From Gammaproteobacteria bacterium (GTDB taxonomy: Bacteria > Pseudomonadota > Gammaproteobacteria > Chromatiales > Chromatiaceae), in NCBI GenBank assembly GCA_019136395.1, contig JAGVUH010000407.1, positions 1 to 6,782 of the forward strand: a DNA stretch of 6,782 bases, in the 5' to 3' direction. Shown one piece after another: positions 6,460-6,782 of this stretch. The translations under genes and the position numbers were made by a program. Position 1 is the first letter of the stretch. Each line of letters opens with the position of its first letter. The notes under the pieces are model-generated. The model worked only from the letters and a program-made list of their open reading frames with translations, was not told where the DNA came from and ran no database searches.

Positions 6460-6696
6460 TTAGGACGCCGAGGCGACGCTCTTTTTGATTTCGGCAGTCA
6501 TTTCGGACATGCCGGCCTGGGCCCAGGCGCGGTACTCGTCACGGACTTCGTTGGCCAGCGACATGTTGGTGCGGACTTCCTCCATCATGCGCTCGCTGGC
6601 TTCCTTGGCCATCTCGACCTGGGCCTTGACGAACTCATTATACCCTTTGGCCTCGCTGGTGTCATTGGCTATCCAAACCTGCGCATATTTGGTGAA
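6460..6696 (-). pseudogene. Phasin-like PHA granule protein, C-terminal part, no start found
   Basis: The frame ending at TAA (6462-6460) encodes a charged, alanine- and methionine-rich helical segment: TKYAQVW near the start, then NEFVKAQVEMAKEAS, ERMMEEVRTNMSLANEV, RDEYRAWAQAG and a tail AEIKKSVASAS. It has no Cys or Pro in about 78 residues. Such a composition, next to phaB, suits a phasin that coats PHA granules. The name rests on context and composition, not on a recognised signature. The frame has no ATG, GTG or TTG upstream of 6612 and is closed by a TAA at 6750-6748, and residues encoded upstream of about 6700 (His, Arg and Pro rich) do not look like this protein. The 5' end is therefore truncated, frameshifted or misread near the window edge. 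The codons near 6640-6690 include ATA, TAT and AAT, unusual beside the GC-rich remainder. Confidence 0.5.
6637..6665 (-). promoter_or_regulatory. Candidate sigma-70 promoter for phaB inside the phasin-like frame
   Basis: On the - strand TATAAT (6642-6637) matches the -10 consensus exactly. ATGACA (6665-6660) matches the -35 TTGACA at five of six positions, and the spacer is 17 bases. Transcription would start near 6630, about 195 bases before the phaB ATG, giving phaB a start independent of the upstream gene. In such GC-rich DNA this match is notable, but the AT-rich hexamer also encodes Tyr-Asn in the phasin-like frame, so chance is possible. Confidence 0.4.
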
Positions 6697-6782
6697 CAGG
6701 GCGGGACAGTGCCTATGAGGCCGGTGAAGAAGGGGAGTAGGGTGAGGTTAGTCTGAGGGGGCTCAGAGGCCCGAATACGTCG

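Noticed and set aside
6752..6767. TCTGAG/CTCAGA 6-bp hairpin near the right edge as a terminator
   Set aside because: The stem is short, no T run follows on either strand, and it lies in sequence of doubtful quality.

Overview
The window looks like a GC-rich chromosome segment from a photo- or chemolithoautotrophic gammaproteobacterium, most likely a purple sulfur bacterium of the Chromatiales. The evidence is a form IA RuBisCO large subunit of the kind found in that group, a cbbLSQO gene order, and a neighbouring polyhydroxyalkanoate (PHA) gene pair ending in phaB. The taxonomic call is inference from recalled family sequences, not from a search.

Left part (8-5278, + strand) is a RuBisCO operon: cbbL (large subunit), cbbS (small subunit), cbbQ (AAA+ activase motor) and cbbO (von Willebrand A adaptor of the activase). 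No carboxysome gene is visible, so this is the 'IAq' arrangement in which a probably cytosolic RuBisCO is followed by its own activase genes. A 9-bp stem-loop sits between cbbL and cbbS. The 233-base gap between cbbS and cbbQ holds a strong intrinsic terminator that overlaps a mutually exclusive alternative stem, so it could work as an attenuator setting the ratio of RuBisCO to activase.

Two of the four cbb genes are damaged relative to their families. cbbL lacks five residues of the first barrel helix, in frame, just before the carbamylated lysine. cbbO carries a frameshifting deletion at the start of its VWA domain, so its last 154 codons are in another frame. These are either real lesions or errors in the assembled sequence.

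Middle part (5279-5686) has no convincing intact gene. It holds a short open tail of unknown origin, an intrinsic terminator pointing leftward (ending the phaB transcript), and a GC-rich stretch with strong hairpins.

Right part (5687-6782, - strand) holds phaB, the NADPH-type acetoacetyl-CoA reductase of PHA synthesis, preceded 23 bases upstream by the C-terminal part of a helical phasin-like protein. The frame of that protein has no start codon and meets a stop within the window. A near-consensus sigma-70 promoter lies inside the phasin-like frame and could serve phaB. The cbb and pha units converge: one fixes CO2, the other stores carbon and reducing power as PHA.

I see no evidence for a wholly new system. 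The items most worth checking are the two lesions, the cbbS-cbbQ attenuator-like structure and the promoter inside the phasin-like frame.
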